The translations under genes were made by a program, and so were the position numbers. Positions 20,935 through 29,706 of a stretch of DNA of 64,000 nt are shown here, piece by piece. Positions within the stretch are counted from its first letter, which is position 1. Every line of letters begins with the position of its first letter. The notes beneath the pieces were generated by a model. That model saw only the letters and a program-made list of their open reading frames with translations, had not been told where the DNA came from and searched no databases. Origin of the DNA: Mycolicibacterium aichiense (GTDB lineage Bacteria > Actinomycetota > Actinomycetes > Mycobacteriales > Mycobacteriaceae); the NCBI RefSeq assembly GCF_010726245.1, contig NZ_AP022561.1, forward strand, positions 372,001 through 436,000, in the 5' to 3' direction.

Positions 20935-22449
20935 TTGGCTGACTTCGTCGCCTCGATTGACCAGGGCACCACGAGCACCCGCTGCATGATCTTCGATCAC
21001 AAGGGCGCTGAGGTGGGCCGGCATCAGCTCGAGCACGAACAGATCCTGCCCAAGTCCGGGTGGGTGGAGCACAACCCCGTGGAGATCTGGGAACGCACGC
21101 AGACCGTCGTGGTCTCGGCGTTGAACAAGACGAAACTGTCCGTCGAGGACCTGGCTGCGCTGGGCATCACCAACCAGCGGGAGACCACACTGGTGTGGAA
21201 CCGCAAGACGGGACGGCCGTACCACAACGCGATCGTGTGGCAGGACACCCGCACCGACCGCATCGCGGCCGCGCTGGACCGGGACGGCCGCGGTGACATC
21301 ATCCGGCGCAAAGCCGGCCTGCCGCCGGCCACGTACTTCTCCGGGGGCAAGCTGCAGTGGATCCTGGAGAACGTCGACGGCCTGCGCGCCGACGCCGAAC
21401 GCGGTGACGCGTTGTTCGGCACTCCGGACACCTGGGTGCTGTGGAATCTGACCGGGGGAACGCACGGCGGCGTACACGTCACCGACGTCACCAACGCCAG
21501 TCGCACCATGCTGATGAACTTGGAAACCCTGGACTGGGACGATGAACTGTTGTCGCTCTTCGGGATTCCGCGCGCGATGCTGCCGGAGATCAGGCCGTCT
21601 TCGTCACCCGAGCCGTACGGGGTGACGCTACCCGCTGGACCGCTGGGCGGTGAGGTGCCGTTGACCGGGATCCTCGGCGATCAGCAGGCGGCGATGGTGG
21701 GGCAGGTGTGCCTGAGCCCCGGTGAAGCCAAGAACACCTACGGCACCGGCAACTTCCTGTTGCTCAACACCGGCGAGAAGATCGTGCGCAGCGAGAACGG
21801 GTTGCTGACCACCGTGTGCTACCAGTTCGGAGAAGCGAAACCTGTTTACGCCCTTGAGGGCTCGATCGCGGTGACCGGCTCGGCGGTGCAGTGGCTGCGC
21901 GATCAGCTCGGCATCATCAGCGGGGCTTCGCAGAGCGAGACCTTGGCCCGGCAGGTAGCTGACAACGGCGGCGTGTACTTCGTGCCGGCGTTCTCGGGAC
22001 TCTTCGCACCGTACTGGCGCTCGGATGCGCGCGGGGCGATCGTCGGGTTGTCCCGCTACAACTCGAACGCGCATGTCGCCCGCGCGACGCTGGAGGCGAT
22101 CTGCTATCAGAGTCGCGACGTGGTCGACGCTATGGAAGCCGATTCCGGTGTGCACCTTGAGATTCTGAAAGTCGACGGCGGCGTCACCCAGAACGAGTTG
22201 TGCATGCAGATCCAAGCCGATGTTCTGGGCGTGGACGTGGTGCGCCCGGTGGTTGCCGAGACCACCGCACTGGGTGCGGCCTATGCCGCCGGGTTGGCGG
22301 TCGGATTCTGGGCCGATCCCGATGACCTGCGCGCCAACTGGCAGGAGGACCGGCGATGGTCGCCGGTGTGGGACGACGATCAGCGTGAGGCCGGCTACGC
22401 CGGTTGGCGCAAAGCCGTGCAGCGCACGCTGGACTGGGTCGAGGTCTAG
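20935..22449 (+). CDS. glpK: Glycerol kinase
   Basis: Phosphorylates glycerol to glycerol-3-phosphate. The 504-residue FGGY kinase shows [19 protein letters not shown] (ATP phosphate loop), [38 protein letters not shown] and [12 protein letters not shown]. The start is a TTG with AGGAG five bases upstream; longer frames to the left lack such a site. From memory glpK (Rv3696c) holds the same place in M. tuberculosis. No glpF or glpD is adjacent. Its stop overlaps that of the convergent phosphatase gene by four bases. Confidence 0.96.
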   Translation: MADFVASIDQGTTSTRCMIFDHKGAEVGRHQLEHEQILPKSGWVEHNPVEIWERTQTVVVSALNKTKLSVEDLAALGITNQRETTLVWNRKTGRPYHNAIVWQDTRTDRIAAALDRDGRGDIIRRKAGLPPATYFSGGKLQWILENVDGLRADAERGDALFGTPDTWVLWNLTGGTHGGVHVTDVTNASRTMLMNLETLDWDDELLSLFGIPRAMLPEIRPSSSPEPYGVTLPAGPLGGEVPLTGILGDQQAAMVGQVCLSPGEAKNTYGTGNFLLLNTGEKIVRSENGLLTTVCYQFGEAKPVYALEGSIAVTGSAVQWLRDQLGIISGASQSETLARQVADNGGVYFVPAFSGLFAPYWRSDARGAIVGLSRYNSNAHVARATLEAICYQSRDVVDAMEADSGVHLEILKVDGGVTQNELCMQIQADVLGVDVVRPVVAETTALGAAYAAGLAVGFWADPDDLRANWQEDRRWSPVWDDDQREAGYAGWRKAVQRTLDWVEV

Positions 22450-23630
22450 GCCGTCAGCGCTGTGACGAACGAGTCGAGTGAGCACAGCTCGCCGGGGCAA
22501 CCGCGGATTGCCAGCGGAACCCACGTCGAATCGCCGTCGGTGAGTGCGCGGATCTGCTCCAGCGTTTGAGAGCGATACCAGGCTCGGACGGTTTGGTCTC
22601 CGTTCGGCGCCTCGAGCAGCTGGAAGACGAGCGCGCCGCCGGGTGCCGGTTCGTCATCGGCGAAACCTGTGACGGACCAATGGGCGTCGAGTAGGCCGGC
22701 GATGTTTGCGACCTCGGTGTCATGCCCGACGATGACGGTCAGCGGCGGCCCGGTGTCCACAGCGTCGCGGATGACGTCGGCGATCTTGCCCGCGTTGGCC
22801 ACAGCCAGTGGGCGGGGCCGGGCGATGATCGACAGCTCCAGCGCGTGAAGGCCTCCGACCAGCCGGATGTCGTCGGCGGTGGCACGTCCCCACCCGACAT
22901 CGGCACGCGGTTTGCCTTCGGCGTATTCGAGCTCCAACACTTCGGAGATCACCGACCCGTAGGCCAAGGCGCCGGTGAGTCGGGGGCGGTGGGCGCCGGA
23001 CGGGTCGACCTCGGTGCCGCTCTGCACATCAGCGAGACCGCACCGATCAGGCCGGTTGCCGCACACGATGTGGGTCACGGCGTCGAGCGCCGACTGGTAT
23101 TGCTGCGCGAGCGCAGTCACGCCGCCGGGCCCGACCGCCGACGCGACAGCCTCCTGTGCCGCAGCGGTCGTGATGTCCGATGTGCGGTACGCGTCGAAAA
23201 GCGGATCCGCTTCACCTTGTGGGGCATGGTGATTCACGATCCCGCAGCCGGGGGCCAGCGATGAGGCGTACGCGTCACCGGTCGCGATGGTGCGCTGCAG
23301 AGAGTCGGATACGACCCGGACGGAACCCGGGGGAGGGCAGGCGTGAGCGGGCAGTGTGCCGTCGGCGATGAAGCGGCGCGCGTCGGCGGCTGCGACAAGA
23401 CGAACGGCCGCCGCGCCGTGATCGGTGAGCCAGCCCGGGCGGGTGCTCCACGCCGGCCACGGGTCAGGAGCGATCGACACCGGGACTGGTGGTTCCTTGT
23501 TCGGCGGCCGCACCCCGTGGCGCATGAGCATGACAGTGCGGACGACACGCCAGGTGTCGGCTCGGCTGGCGGACGGTAGTGCCCCACCGAGAATGCAGAG
23601 TGTGACGGCCAGTGCGATCAGTCTCAGCAC
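22446..23630 (-). CDS. Secreted histidine acid phosphatase
   Basis: Branch 2 histidine phosphatase (acid phosphatase/phytase type) acting outside the cytoplasm. The 394-residue product has a signal peptide ([20 protein letters not shown], cut near SRADT). The catalytic RHGVRPP lies near residue 36 and the proton-donor pair HDTE is in [15 protein letters not shown]. Cysteines in [20 protein letters not shown] and GCPGELCS are likely disulfides. The GTG gives the best signal peptide. The substrate (sugar phosphate, phytate or other) is not evident. It is convergent with glpK, and I recall no M. tuberculosis equivalent at this place. Confidence 0.87.
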   Translation of the reverse strand: MLRLIALAVTLCILGGALPSASRADTWRVVRTVMLMRHGVRPPNKEPPVPVSIAPDPWPAWSTRPGWLTDHGAAAVRLVAAADARRFIADGTLPAHACPPPGSVRVVSDSLQRTIATGDAYASSLAPGCGIVNHHAPQGEADPLFDAYRTSDITTAAAQEAVASAVGPGGVTALAQQYQSALDAVTHIVCGNRPDRCGLADVQSGTEVDPSGAHRPRLTGALAYGSVISEVLELEYAEGKPRADVGWGRATADDIRLVGGLHALELSIIARPRPLAVANAGKIADVIRDAVDTGPPLTVIVGHDTEVANIAGLLDAHWSVTGFADDEPAPGGALVFQLLEAPNGDQTVRAWYRSQTLEQIRALTDGDSTWVPLAIRGCPGELCSLDSFVTALTA

Positions 23631-23650
23631 TGTGGCATCGAAGCATGAAC

Positions 23651-23691
23651 TGGGCGCGGTTTCGAGCGCTGTGCGCACGAAACCGCGCCCA
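23651..23691 (-). terminator. Hairpin with perfect 14-bp arms after padR
   Basis: TGGGCGCGGTTTCG (23651-23664) and CGAAACCGCGCCCA (23678-23691) are exact complements around a 13-base loop. On the minus strand it starts 8 bp after the padR stop and ends before the phosphatase gene, so it most likely ends padR transcription. It has no T-run. The related imperfect hairpin after asd shares the GAAAC/GTTT core. Confidence 0.65.
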
Positions 23692-23699
23692 AGTTCTGG

Positions 23700-24428
23700 T
23701 TACTCGGATTCGCCGAGGATCTGGTAGATCTCGCGGCGCGCATTGTTGACGATGTCGATGATGCGCTGCTGCTGCTCCGGGTTGGCAGCGAAAGCCGCCT
23801 GCCGCACGGCACCGAACAACTGGCCTACCGCAGCACGGATGTTGACCTGGCCCGGGTCGGCGCCTTCGGTGATCTCGTCCCACGGGGCGGTCTCGATCTT
23901 GTCGGCGGCGGCGCGGCCTTCGTCGGTCAGCTCGAAAAGCTTCTTGCTGCCTTCGGATTCGGTTGCCACCAGCAGGCCTTCGTCGGCCAGCAGCTGCAGA
24001 GTCGGGTAGACCGAGCCGGGGCTGGGCTTCCACAGATCCTGGGTGCGCTCGGCGATTTCCTGGATCATCTCGTAGCCGTGCATCGGCCGCTCGGCGAGCA
24101 GCTTGAGGATCGCGGCACGCACGTCACCGCGACGACCGCGGCCGCGGCCATGTCCGCGGCGACCGCCGCGTCCGCCGCCACCGGGACCGAAGCCGGGACC
24201 GAAGCCCGGGCCGAAACCGGGACCGAAGCCGCCGCGCGGGCCGAACGGCGGACCGTCGTGGTGGCCGCCATGCTCGCGGAACTGCTCACGCAGTTGATCG
24301 CGGAGCTCGCGACGGCCGTGCCGGCGGCCACGGCCGGTGGGTGCGAAACCGAAACCCGGACCGAAGCCGGGACCAAAGCCGGGGCGGCCCATATCCGGGC
24401 CTCCGAACTGGGGAAATGGGGTGTTCAT
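23700..24428 (-). CDS. PadR-family regulator with FGPG-rich N-terminal extension
   Basis: The 242-residue protein has an unusual first 100 residues of Phe-Gly-Pro-Gly repeats and Arg/Gly runs. A standard PadR winged helix follows: GDVRAAILKLLAERPMHGYE, IAERTQDLWKPSPGSVYPTL, and a wing at LLVATESEGSKKLFELT. A helical dimerisation tail (about residues 185-242) completes it. PadR proteins are usually repressors opened by small ligands. The low-complexity arm could give nucleic-acid contacts or condensate-like behaviour; that is speculation. A 27-bp inverted repeat 39 bp upstream fits self-repression. A second PadR gene lies upstream on the same strand. Confidence 0.9.
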   Translation of the reverse strand: MNTPFPQFGGPDMGRPGFGPGFGPGFGFAPTGRGRRHGRRELRDQLREQFREHGGHHDGPPFGPRGGFGPGFGPGFGPGFGPGGGGRGGRRGHGRGRGRRGDVRAAILKLLAERPMHGYEMIQEIAERTQDLWKPSPGSVYPTLQLLADEGLLVATESEGSKKLFELTDEGRAAADKIETAPWDEITEGADPGQVNIRAAVGQLFGAVRQAAFAANPEQQQRIIDIVNNARREIYQILGESE

Positions 24429-24466
24429 AGAGGTTCTCGTTTCTGGTCGGGAAACGCCGAATGCGC

Positions 24467-24493
24467 TTCCGATACGTTGACGATATATCGGAA
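24467..24493 (-). promoter_or_regulatory. Candidate PadR operator
   Basis: TTCCGATA (24467-24474) and TATCGGAA (24486-24493) form a perfect 8-bp inverted repeat with an 11-base spacer. A 10-bp palindrome CGATATATCG overlaps its right part. It is AT-rich against the surroundings, upstream of one padR and just after the stop of the other, so it is a good candidate for self-control. Confidence 0.55.
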
Positions 24494-24511
24494 ACTATCG
24501 CGATGCAACGG

Positions 24512-25036
24512 TTAGTTGGATCGCCGGTCGATTTCCTTGACCACCCAGCGCGCCCAGTCGGCCTCCATGGCCTCCACTCGCAGTCCGAATTCCAGGGCCG
24601 CGCGCCCGTAGAAGCCGACGTCGGTGTCGCCCCACTCCATACAGTCGCGCACCTGTTCGTAGCGGGTGAGCTCGGCTTCGGCGTGCTCGGCGACCGAGAC
24701 CATGTAGGCCCGGGCCTGCTCGGACGTCATCTCGCTGAGCAGGAACACCCGCAGCAACTCGGCGCTGCGGTAGGGCGGGTCGTCCTGGGGGTTGGTCATC
24801 CAGCGCAGCAGATCCTGGCGCCCGGCGTCGGTGACGCGGTACTCCTTGCGTCCACGCGGGCCGACGTCGGTGACCTCGATCAGGCCCGCATTGGCGAGCT
24901 TGTTGAGCTCGCCGTAAAGCTGGCTCTGAGTCGCCGGCCAGACGTTGGCCATCGAGACGTCGAAGCGTTTGAGCAGGTCGTACCCGCTGCCGGGCTCCTG
25001 GGCGAGAAGGCCCAGCGCCGCGTACCGAAGACTCAC
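24512..25036 (-). CDS. PadR-family transcriptional regulator
   Basis: The 174-residue protein has a normal PadR winged helix at its very start (MSLRYAALGLLAQEPGSGYD, SQLYGELNKLANAGLIEV, PRGRKEYRVTDAG). A Vir_act_alpha_C-type helical domain follows, for dimerisation. It starts with GTG. It is divergent from the carotenoid oxygenase across 89 bp that hold an inverted repeat with a TTGACA box, so that enzyme is the likely target. The ligand is unknown. It is unrelated in its tail to the neighbouring FGPG-rich PadR, so the pair is not a simple duplication. Confidence 0.92.
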   Translation of the reverse strand: MSLRYAALGLLAQEPGSGYDLLKRFDVSMANVWPATQSQLYGELNKLANAGLIEVTDVGPRGRKEYRVTDAGRQDLLRWMTNPQDDPPYRSAELLRVFLLSEMTSEQARAYMVSVAEHAEAELTRYEQVRDCMEWGDTDVGFYGRAALEFGLRVEAMEADWARWVVKEIDRRSN

Positions 25037-25058
25037 GCGACCATCGTAAGGCTCGACA

Positions 25059-25095
25059 TGTCAGTTATGGACTATCTCATACACCACTATTGACA
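25059..25095. promoter_or_regulatory. PadR-type inverted repeat overlapping a TTGACA -35 box
   Basis: TGTCAGTTATGG (25059-25070) and CCACTATTGACA (25084-25095) pair in nine of twelve positions over a 13-base spacer. The right arm ends in a perfect TTGACA. A weak -10 (CAGTTA) 19 bases later would place transcription start near the carotenoid oxygenase ATG, that is, a leaderless message. Binding by the divergent PadR would block it. Confidence 0.45.
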
Positions 25096-25125
25096 GGTCA
25101 TCAGTGGACTGTCACAGTTAGCGGC

Positions 25126-26472
25126 ATGACGGACACCACCACCGACACAACCAACTTGCCCGCCGAAGGGCAGTTCTTCCAGCGCGGTAACTACGCGCCG
25201 GTGCCGGACGAGCTCACCGAGTACACGCTGCCCGTCGAGGGAGCGATCCCGCCCGAACTCGACGGCTGGTACCTGCGCAACGGGCCGAACCCGCGGGAGG
25301 CCAACAGTCACTGGTTCACCGGCGACGGGATGATCCACGGCGTGCGCATCGAAGATGGCGCGGCCAAGTGGTACCGCAACCGCTGGGTGCGCACCGACAG
25401 TTTCGTCGACCCGTTCCCGCTGTACCGCGAGGACGGCACTCGTGACCTGCGGGCCGCCGTCGCCAACACCCACGTCGTCAACCACGCCGGCAAGACGCTG
25501 GCGCTGGTGGAGTCCTCGTTCCCGTACGAGATCACCAACGAGCTGGAGACGGTGGGCTGCTACGACTTCGGCGGCAAGCTGCAGAACTCGATGACTGCAC
25601 ACCCCAAGATCTGCCCGACCACCGGGGAACTCCACTTCTTCGGGTACGGCAGCATCTTCGAGCCGTACGTCACCTACCACCGCGCCGACGCCAACGGTGA
25701 GCTGACCGTCAACCGTCCGCTGGATGTCAAGGCGCACACCATGATGCACGACTTCGCGATGACCGCCGAGCACGTGATCTTCATGGACCTGCCGATCGTG
25801 TTCAACCTCGACATCGCGATGAGCGGCGAAGGTGACATGCCATACCGGTGGGACGACGACTACGGCGCCCGGCTCGGAGTGCTGCGGCGCGACGATCCGT
25901 TCGGCGAGGTGCGGTGGTTCGACATCGACCCTTGCTACGTCTTCCATGTCGCCAACGCACACGAATCCGTTGACGGGAAATCGATTGTGCTGCAGGCCGT
26001 CCGGTACGCCGAACTCTGGCGGGACAACGGCGGATTCGACGCCAACGCGGTGATGTGGAGCTGGACGATCGACCTGCAGAACGGCACGGTCAGCGAGCGT
26101 CAGCTCGACGACCGTGCGGTGGAATTCCCGCGGATCGATGACCGGCTGGCCGGCCTGCCCGCGCGCTACTCGGTCTCCGTCGGCGACGCCAGCCTGGTCC
26201 GCCACGACCTGACCGACGGCAGCGCCGTCGAGCACCGGTTCAGCACCGGACTGGTGCCGGGCGGGCCGGGCGAGGCGGTCTTCGTCCCGTCCACATCGGG
26301 ACCGGCCGACGAGAGCAACGGCTGGTACATCGCCTACGTGTACGACGGCGCGCGCGACGGAAGCGATCTGGTGATCCTGGATGCGTCGGACTTCGCGGGT
26401 AAACCGGTGGCCCGAATCCAGCTGCCGCGGCGGGTTCCATACGGCTTCCACGGCAACTGGATTCCCGCGTAG
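25126..26472 (+). CDS. Carotenoid cleavage oxygenase family enzyme
   Basis: Non-heme iron dioxygenase of the RPE65/carotenoid oxygenase family, which cleaves double bonds in carotenoids or lignin-type stilbenes. The 448-residue product has WYLRNGPNPREANSHWFTGD at the start. The four iron histidines are in MTAHPKI, TMMHDFAM, YVFHVANAHE and the C-terminal YGFHGNW. All ligands are present, so it should be active; the substrate is not evident. The ATG lies just downstream of a TTGACA promoter and the message may be leaderless. An SDR and an NTF2-like gene follow, possibly acting on its aldehyde product. Confidence 0.93.
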   Translation: MTDTTTDTTNLPAEGQFFQRGNYAPVPDELTEYTLPVEGAIPPELDGWYLRNGPNPREANSHWFTGDGMIHGVRIEDGAAKWYRNRWVRTDSFVDPFPLYREDGTRDLRAAVANTHVVNHAGKTLALVESSFPYEITNELETVGCYDFGGKLQNSMTAHPKICPTTGELHFFGYGSIFEPYVTYHRADANGELTVNRPLDVKAHTMMHDFAMTAEHVIFMDLPIVFNLDIAMSGEGDMPYRWDDDYGARLGVLRRDDPFGEVRWFDIDPCYVFHVANAHESVDGKSIVLQAVRYAELWRDNGGFDANAVMWSWTIDLQNGTVSERQLDDRAVEFPRIDDRLAGLPARYSVSVGDASLVRHDLTDGSAVEHRFSTGLVPGGPGEAVFVPSTSGPADESNGWYIAYVYDGARDGSDLVILDASDFAGKPVARIQLPRRVPYGFHGNWIPA

Positions 26473-26520
26473 CGGTACTCCGGCACCCGCCCGGCGTCGA
26501 CCCTGCGACGATATGAGCTC

Positions 26521-27270
26521 ATGGGCGACTTCAGCGCGCTACCGGGCACGGCCATCGTCGTCGGCGGCACCGGCGGGATCGGCGCCGAGATCGTCCGGAT
26601 GCTGGCCGCGCGCGGGTCCCGGGTGGGCTTCACTTACCGCGGCAACGCAAGCAAGGCGGCGGAACTCGCGGGAATAGGCGTCACTGCCGAGCAACTCGAC
26701 ATCACCGACGCCCCGGAGGTGCGGCGGGTTGTCGATGCCCTTGCCTACGACGGGGGCGTGCACACCGTCGTCCATGCCGCCGGCGCGCACGTGCCGATGC
26801 GGCACCTCAGCACCGTCGATCCCGACCGGTTCGATCAGCAGCTGGGCACCGACACCGCCGGCTTCTTCAACGTCGTCGCTGCCGCCCTGCCGCACCTTCG
26901 CTCATCGCGGGGCAGTCTCGTGGCCGTCACCACCGCCGCCACGCGACGCTTCGCGGTCCGCGACGGGCTGTCGGTCGCCCCGAAGGCCGCCATCGAAGCG
27001 CTGATCCGCGGGATCGCCGCCGAGGAGGGCAGATTCGGGGTGCGCGCCAACTGCGTCGGTCCGGGGATGCTCGTCGACGGCAACGCGCAGCGACTGATCG
27101 CCGACGGCGACCTCGACGAGAAGGCGCTCGACGCCGCCCGGCGCAACACCCCGCTGGGTCGCTTCGGCGATGCCGCCGATATCGCCGAGGCAGTGTGCTT
27201 CCTGGCTTCGCCGCGCGCCGGGTTCATCACCGGCCAGAAGCTGGACGTGGACGGCGGTTACGGTGTCTGA
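26521..27270 (+). CDS. SDR-family protein lacking the catalytic tyrosine
   Basis: Rossmann-fold short-chain dehydrogenase of 249 residues: nucleotide loop VVGGTGGIGAEI, AGAHVPMRHL in place of the NNAG region, and the C-terminal FLASPRAGFITGQKLDVDGG. In the active site the usual YxxxK reads SVAPK, so the tyrosine is a serine while the lysine stays, and TTAATRRF stands for the catalytic serine strand. Activity is therefore doubtful, or uses another residue. It shares eight bases with the next gene, so the two are translated together; the carotenoid oxygenase lies 48 bp upstream. Confidence 0.88.
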   Translation: MGDFSALPGTAIVVGGTGGIGAEIVRMLAARGSRVGFTYRGNASKAAELAGIGVTAEQLDITDAPEVRRVVDALAYDGGVHTVVHAAGAHVPMRHLSTVDPDRFDQQLGTDTAGFFNVVAAALPHLRSSRGSLVAVTTAATRRFAVRDGLSVAPKAAIEALIRGIAAEEGRFGVRANCVGPGMLVDGNAQRLIADGDLDEKALDAARRNTPLGRFGDAADIAEAVCFLASPRAGFITGQKLDVDGGYGV

Positions 27271-27763
27271 CCGGATAACCGATATCCACGCGATCCGCGA
27301 TGTGGTCGCTCTCTATTGCCGAGGCATCGACCGCCTCGACTTCGATCTTGTGCGGCAGGCCTACCACGACGACGGCATCGACCATCACACCGGTTTCGAT
27401 GGAACCGTCGGCGGATACGTCTCGTGGGTGAGTAAGAGCCTCGAATATCTCGCCGGAACAATGCATTTCATCGGCAACCACCACGTCGACTTCGTCGACC
27501 AGGACACCGCCATCAGCGAGACCTACGTGATGGCAACGCATTGGGGCCCGCCGGGCTCAGGCCGGCGCGCCAATTTCACCACCGGCGCACGCTACGTCGA
27601 CCTGATGGAGCGCCGAGCCGGCCGGTGGGCGATCGCTGAGCGCTGGGCGGTGCGGGAGTGGACCCGTCCGGACGTGTTCGTCGCCCCGGAACAGCCCGGA
27701 CCCCGCGGCACCCGCGACGCTGCCGATCCGCTGCCCGTCCTCATGAAACGCTTTGGCCTGTAG
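27263..27763 (+). CDS. SnoaL/NTF2-like domain protein
   Basis: The 166-residue product has the SnoaL_4-type cone fold: ITDIHAIRDVVALYCRGIDR, then DFDLVRQAYHDDGIDHHTGF with candidate catalytic His/Asp residues, and a C-terminal beta sheet (RYVDLMERRAGRWAIAERW). Such proteins act as isomerases, dehydratases or hydroxylase-like small enzymes on hydrophobic substrates. The GTG start lies inside the end of the SDR gene (eight-base overlap), so the two are coupled and may act on one substrate. Confidence 0.88.
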   Translation: MSDRITDIHAIRDVVALYCRGIDRLDFDLVRQAYHDDGIDHHTGFDGTVGGYVSWVSKSLEYLAGTMHFIGNHHVDFVDQDTAISETYVMATHWGPPGSGRRANFTTGARYVDLMERRAGRWAIAERWAVREWTRPDVFVAPEQPGPRGTRDAADPLPVLMKRFGL

Positions 27764-27788
27764 GGGTTGCGAGTACCCTCACCACACC

Positions 27789-28166
27789 ATGGCGGTGAAA
27801 TGGCTGGACGACCCGGAAGACCACGACTATGACGCGGCGGCGGACTATTTGAGCATGCTCGCCGAAGACGCCACAGTGACAGCCACGGTGACCGCCCTTC
27901 GATCGGTGAAACCGATGTACCGCAAGGCCAAAGACATTCTCCGAGCGGCCCGGCTGACGGCGCTGCCCGTGGACAATCCGCATGTGAAGTCCGATCTGGC
28001 GAAGATCGAGGCGGGCAAGAAGCTCTCCCCGATACTGCTGGTGCGTGGCACCCCTGCCGACGCCATGCAGATCGCCGACGGCTACCACCGGGTCTGCGCC
28101 AGTTTCCTCACCGACGAGAACACCGCGATCCCGTGCCGGCTGGTGTCGTGGGTGCACCCGGCGTGA
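27789..28166 (+). CDS. Small conserved protein with ParB-like core, unknown
   Basis: The 125-residue product starts MAVKWLDDPEDHDYDAAADY and contains LSPILLVRG, then IADGYHRVCASF and IPCRLV. This order resembles the ParB/sulfiredoxin core (a DGxHR motif after a strand), a fold for nucleotide binding or hydrolysis. There is no helix-turn-helix, so it is not a partition protein. Function is unknown. The ATG has no strong ribosome site. Its stop overlaps the next gene's GTG by four bases, coupling it to the antiporter. Confidence 0.72.
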   Translation: MAVKWLDDPEDHDYDAAADYLSMLAEDATVTATVTALRSVKPMYRKAKDILRAARLTALPVDNPHVKSDLAKIEAGKKLSPILLVRGTPADAMQIADGYHRVCASFLTDENTAIPCRLVSWVHPA

Positions 28167-29320
28167 GCTTCGGCTTCTCCACCCTGGCGTTGGTCGCGGT
28201 CGTCGGATTGGCCGGACCACTTCTGGCGTCGGTGCCGAGACTGCGGATTCCGGTCGTCATCGGCGAGTTGGCGGTGGGATTGCTTATCGGCAGAACGGGT
28301 TTCGGCCTCGTCGACCCCGGTGACAAGACATTCACGCTGCTGGCCGACATCGGGTTCGCGTTGGTGATGTTCGTGGTGGGCACGCATGTGCCGATCCGTG
28401 ACGTCACCCTGCGGTCCTCGATTCCGATGGCGGTCGTTCGGGCGGTTCTGGTCGGCGCGGTCGCGACCGGCTTGGCGGCAGGTTTGGCTGCGGTGTTCCA
28501 CACCGGTCACACCGGCGTGTATGCGGTGTTGATGGCGTCGTCGTCGGCAGCACTGGCCCTGCCGGTCATCCAGCAACTCGGCCTCGGCGGGGCCGCGGTG
28601 CAGGCCGTCACCGCGCAGATCGCGATCGCGGACGCGACGTCGATCGTGTTGCTGCCCTTGGTGATCGACCCGGGCCACGCGCTGGCCGCCGCCTCCGGCG
28701 CGCTGCTGATCGCACTCTGCGCCGGTGCGGTTTTCCTCGGGCTCTGGGTGTCCACCCGCAGAGGTTGGCGAAGGCGGCTGCATCACTTCTCCGAGCGGAA
28801 CAACTTCGCCCTCGAGTTGCGCATCAGCTTGCTCGTCCTGTTCGCGCTTGCGACCCTCGCGATCACCACCCACGTGTCGATCATGTTGGCCGGCTTCGCT
28901 CTGGGCCTGGCTGTCAAGGCTGCGGGCGAACCGAGGCGACTGGCCCGCCAGCTGTTCGGCATCACCGAGGGTTTGTTCAGCCCGTTGTTCTTTGTCTGGC
29001 TAGGAGCCTCGCTGCAGGTGCGTGAACTCGGCGACCATCCGGCCTACATCCTGCTGGGGGTTGGCCTGGGCGTCGGCGCGGTACTGGCGCACTGCGCCGG
29101 ACGGCTGACCGGACAGCCTCTGGCGCTGGCCGCGCTGGCCGCCGCCCAACTCGGAGTGCCGGTCGCCGCGGCCACTCTCGGCACGCAGAACCGTCTGCTC
29201 AACGCGGGCGAGCCCTCCGCCCTGATGCTCGGCGCGCTGCTGACCATCGGCGTCACGTCGATAGCCAGCGTGATCGCGGCTCGACGGCACCGGGCGCAGC
29301 CACCCGCCCCAGCTCCCTAG
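28163..29320 (+). CDS. CPA2-type cation/proton antiporter
   Basis: The 385-residue protein has about 11-12 hydrophobic segments in the Na+/H+ exchanger arrangement: IPVVIGELAVGLLIGRTGFG in helix 2, LADIGFALVMFVVGTHVPI, and AQIAIADATSIVLLPLV in the ion-binding helix with its aspartate. It lacks the TrkA-N (KTN) domain of KefB/C, so regulation must come from elsewhere. It moves sodium or potassium against protons. The GTG start overlaps the previous stop (GTGA). Confidence 0.87.
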   Translation: MSFGFSTLALVAVVGLAGPLLASVPRLRIPVVIGELAVGLLIGRTGFGLVDPGDKTFTLLADIGFALVMFVVGTHVPIRDVTLRSSIPMAVVRAVLVGAVATGLAAGLAAVFHTGHTGVYAVLMASSSAALALPVIQQLGLGGAAVQAVTAQIAIADATSIVLLPLVIDPGHALAAASGALLIALCAGAVFLGLWVSTRRGWRRRLHHFSERNNFALELRISLLVLFALATLAITTHVSIMLAGFALGLAVKAAGEPRRLARQLFGITEGLFSPLFFVWLGASLQVRELGDHPAYILLGVGLGVGAVLAHCAGRLTGQPLALAALAAAQLGVPVAAATLGTQNRLLNAGEPSALMLGALLTIGVTSIASVIAARRHRAQPPAPAP

Positions 29321-29364
29321 CGTCGCGACGTGTGCCGGTTGTCCGGTTGGGGTAGCCGACGTCC

Positions 29365-29706
29365 ATGAGCGCATCGAACGCCACCGAAACGCACCCCGAA
29401 AAGGCGCCGCGGGCTCGCCTCTGGATCAACTGGCTGCTGGCGCTGTCCACCCTCGTAGGCGCGGGCGCCGTCCAATTGTTCGCGATGGGCGCGGTGATGG
29501 GTACCGCTGCGTGCAGCAATCCCAATTGCCCGAAGCCGAGCGGCTTTCTCTACGGATTGCTCACCTACGGCGCTCCGGTGATCGCGGTGCTGGCTGTCTT
29601 CATCACCGTCTTCACGGCGAAACATCCCCGCGGCTGGGTGGTTCCCGTCATCGCGTGGGTCCTGCTGATCATCGACATCGCGATTCTGTTCGCTACGTTC
29701 TCCTAG
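29365..29706 (+). CDS. Small membrane protein with three helices, unknown
   Basis: The 113-residue product has a charged N-terminus (about 22 residues), then hydrophobic segments at about 21-46, 63-85 and 91-112. The first outer loop has two cysteines in ACSNPNCPKPSG that may pair. I recognise no family. The ATG follows a non-coding gap of 44 bp after the antiporter. Its 3' end overlaps the convergent AraC regulator by 14 bp. Confidence 0.7.
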   Translation: MSASNATETHPEKAPRARLWINWLLALSTLVGAGAVQLFAMGAVMGTAACSNPNCPKPSGFLYGLLTYGAPVIAVLAVFITVFTAKHPRGWVVPVIAWVLLIIDIAILFATFS

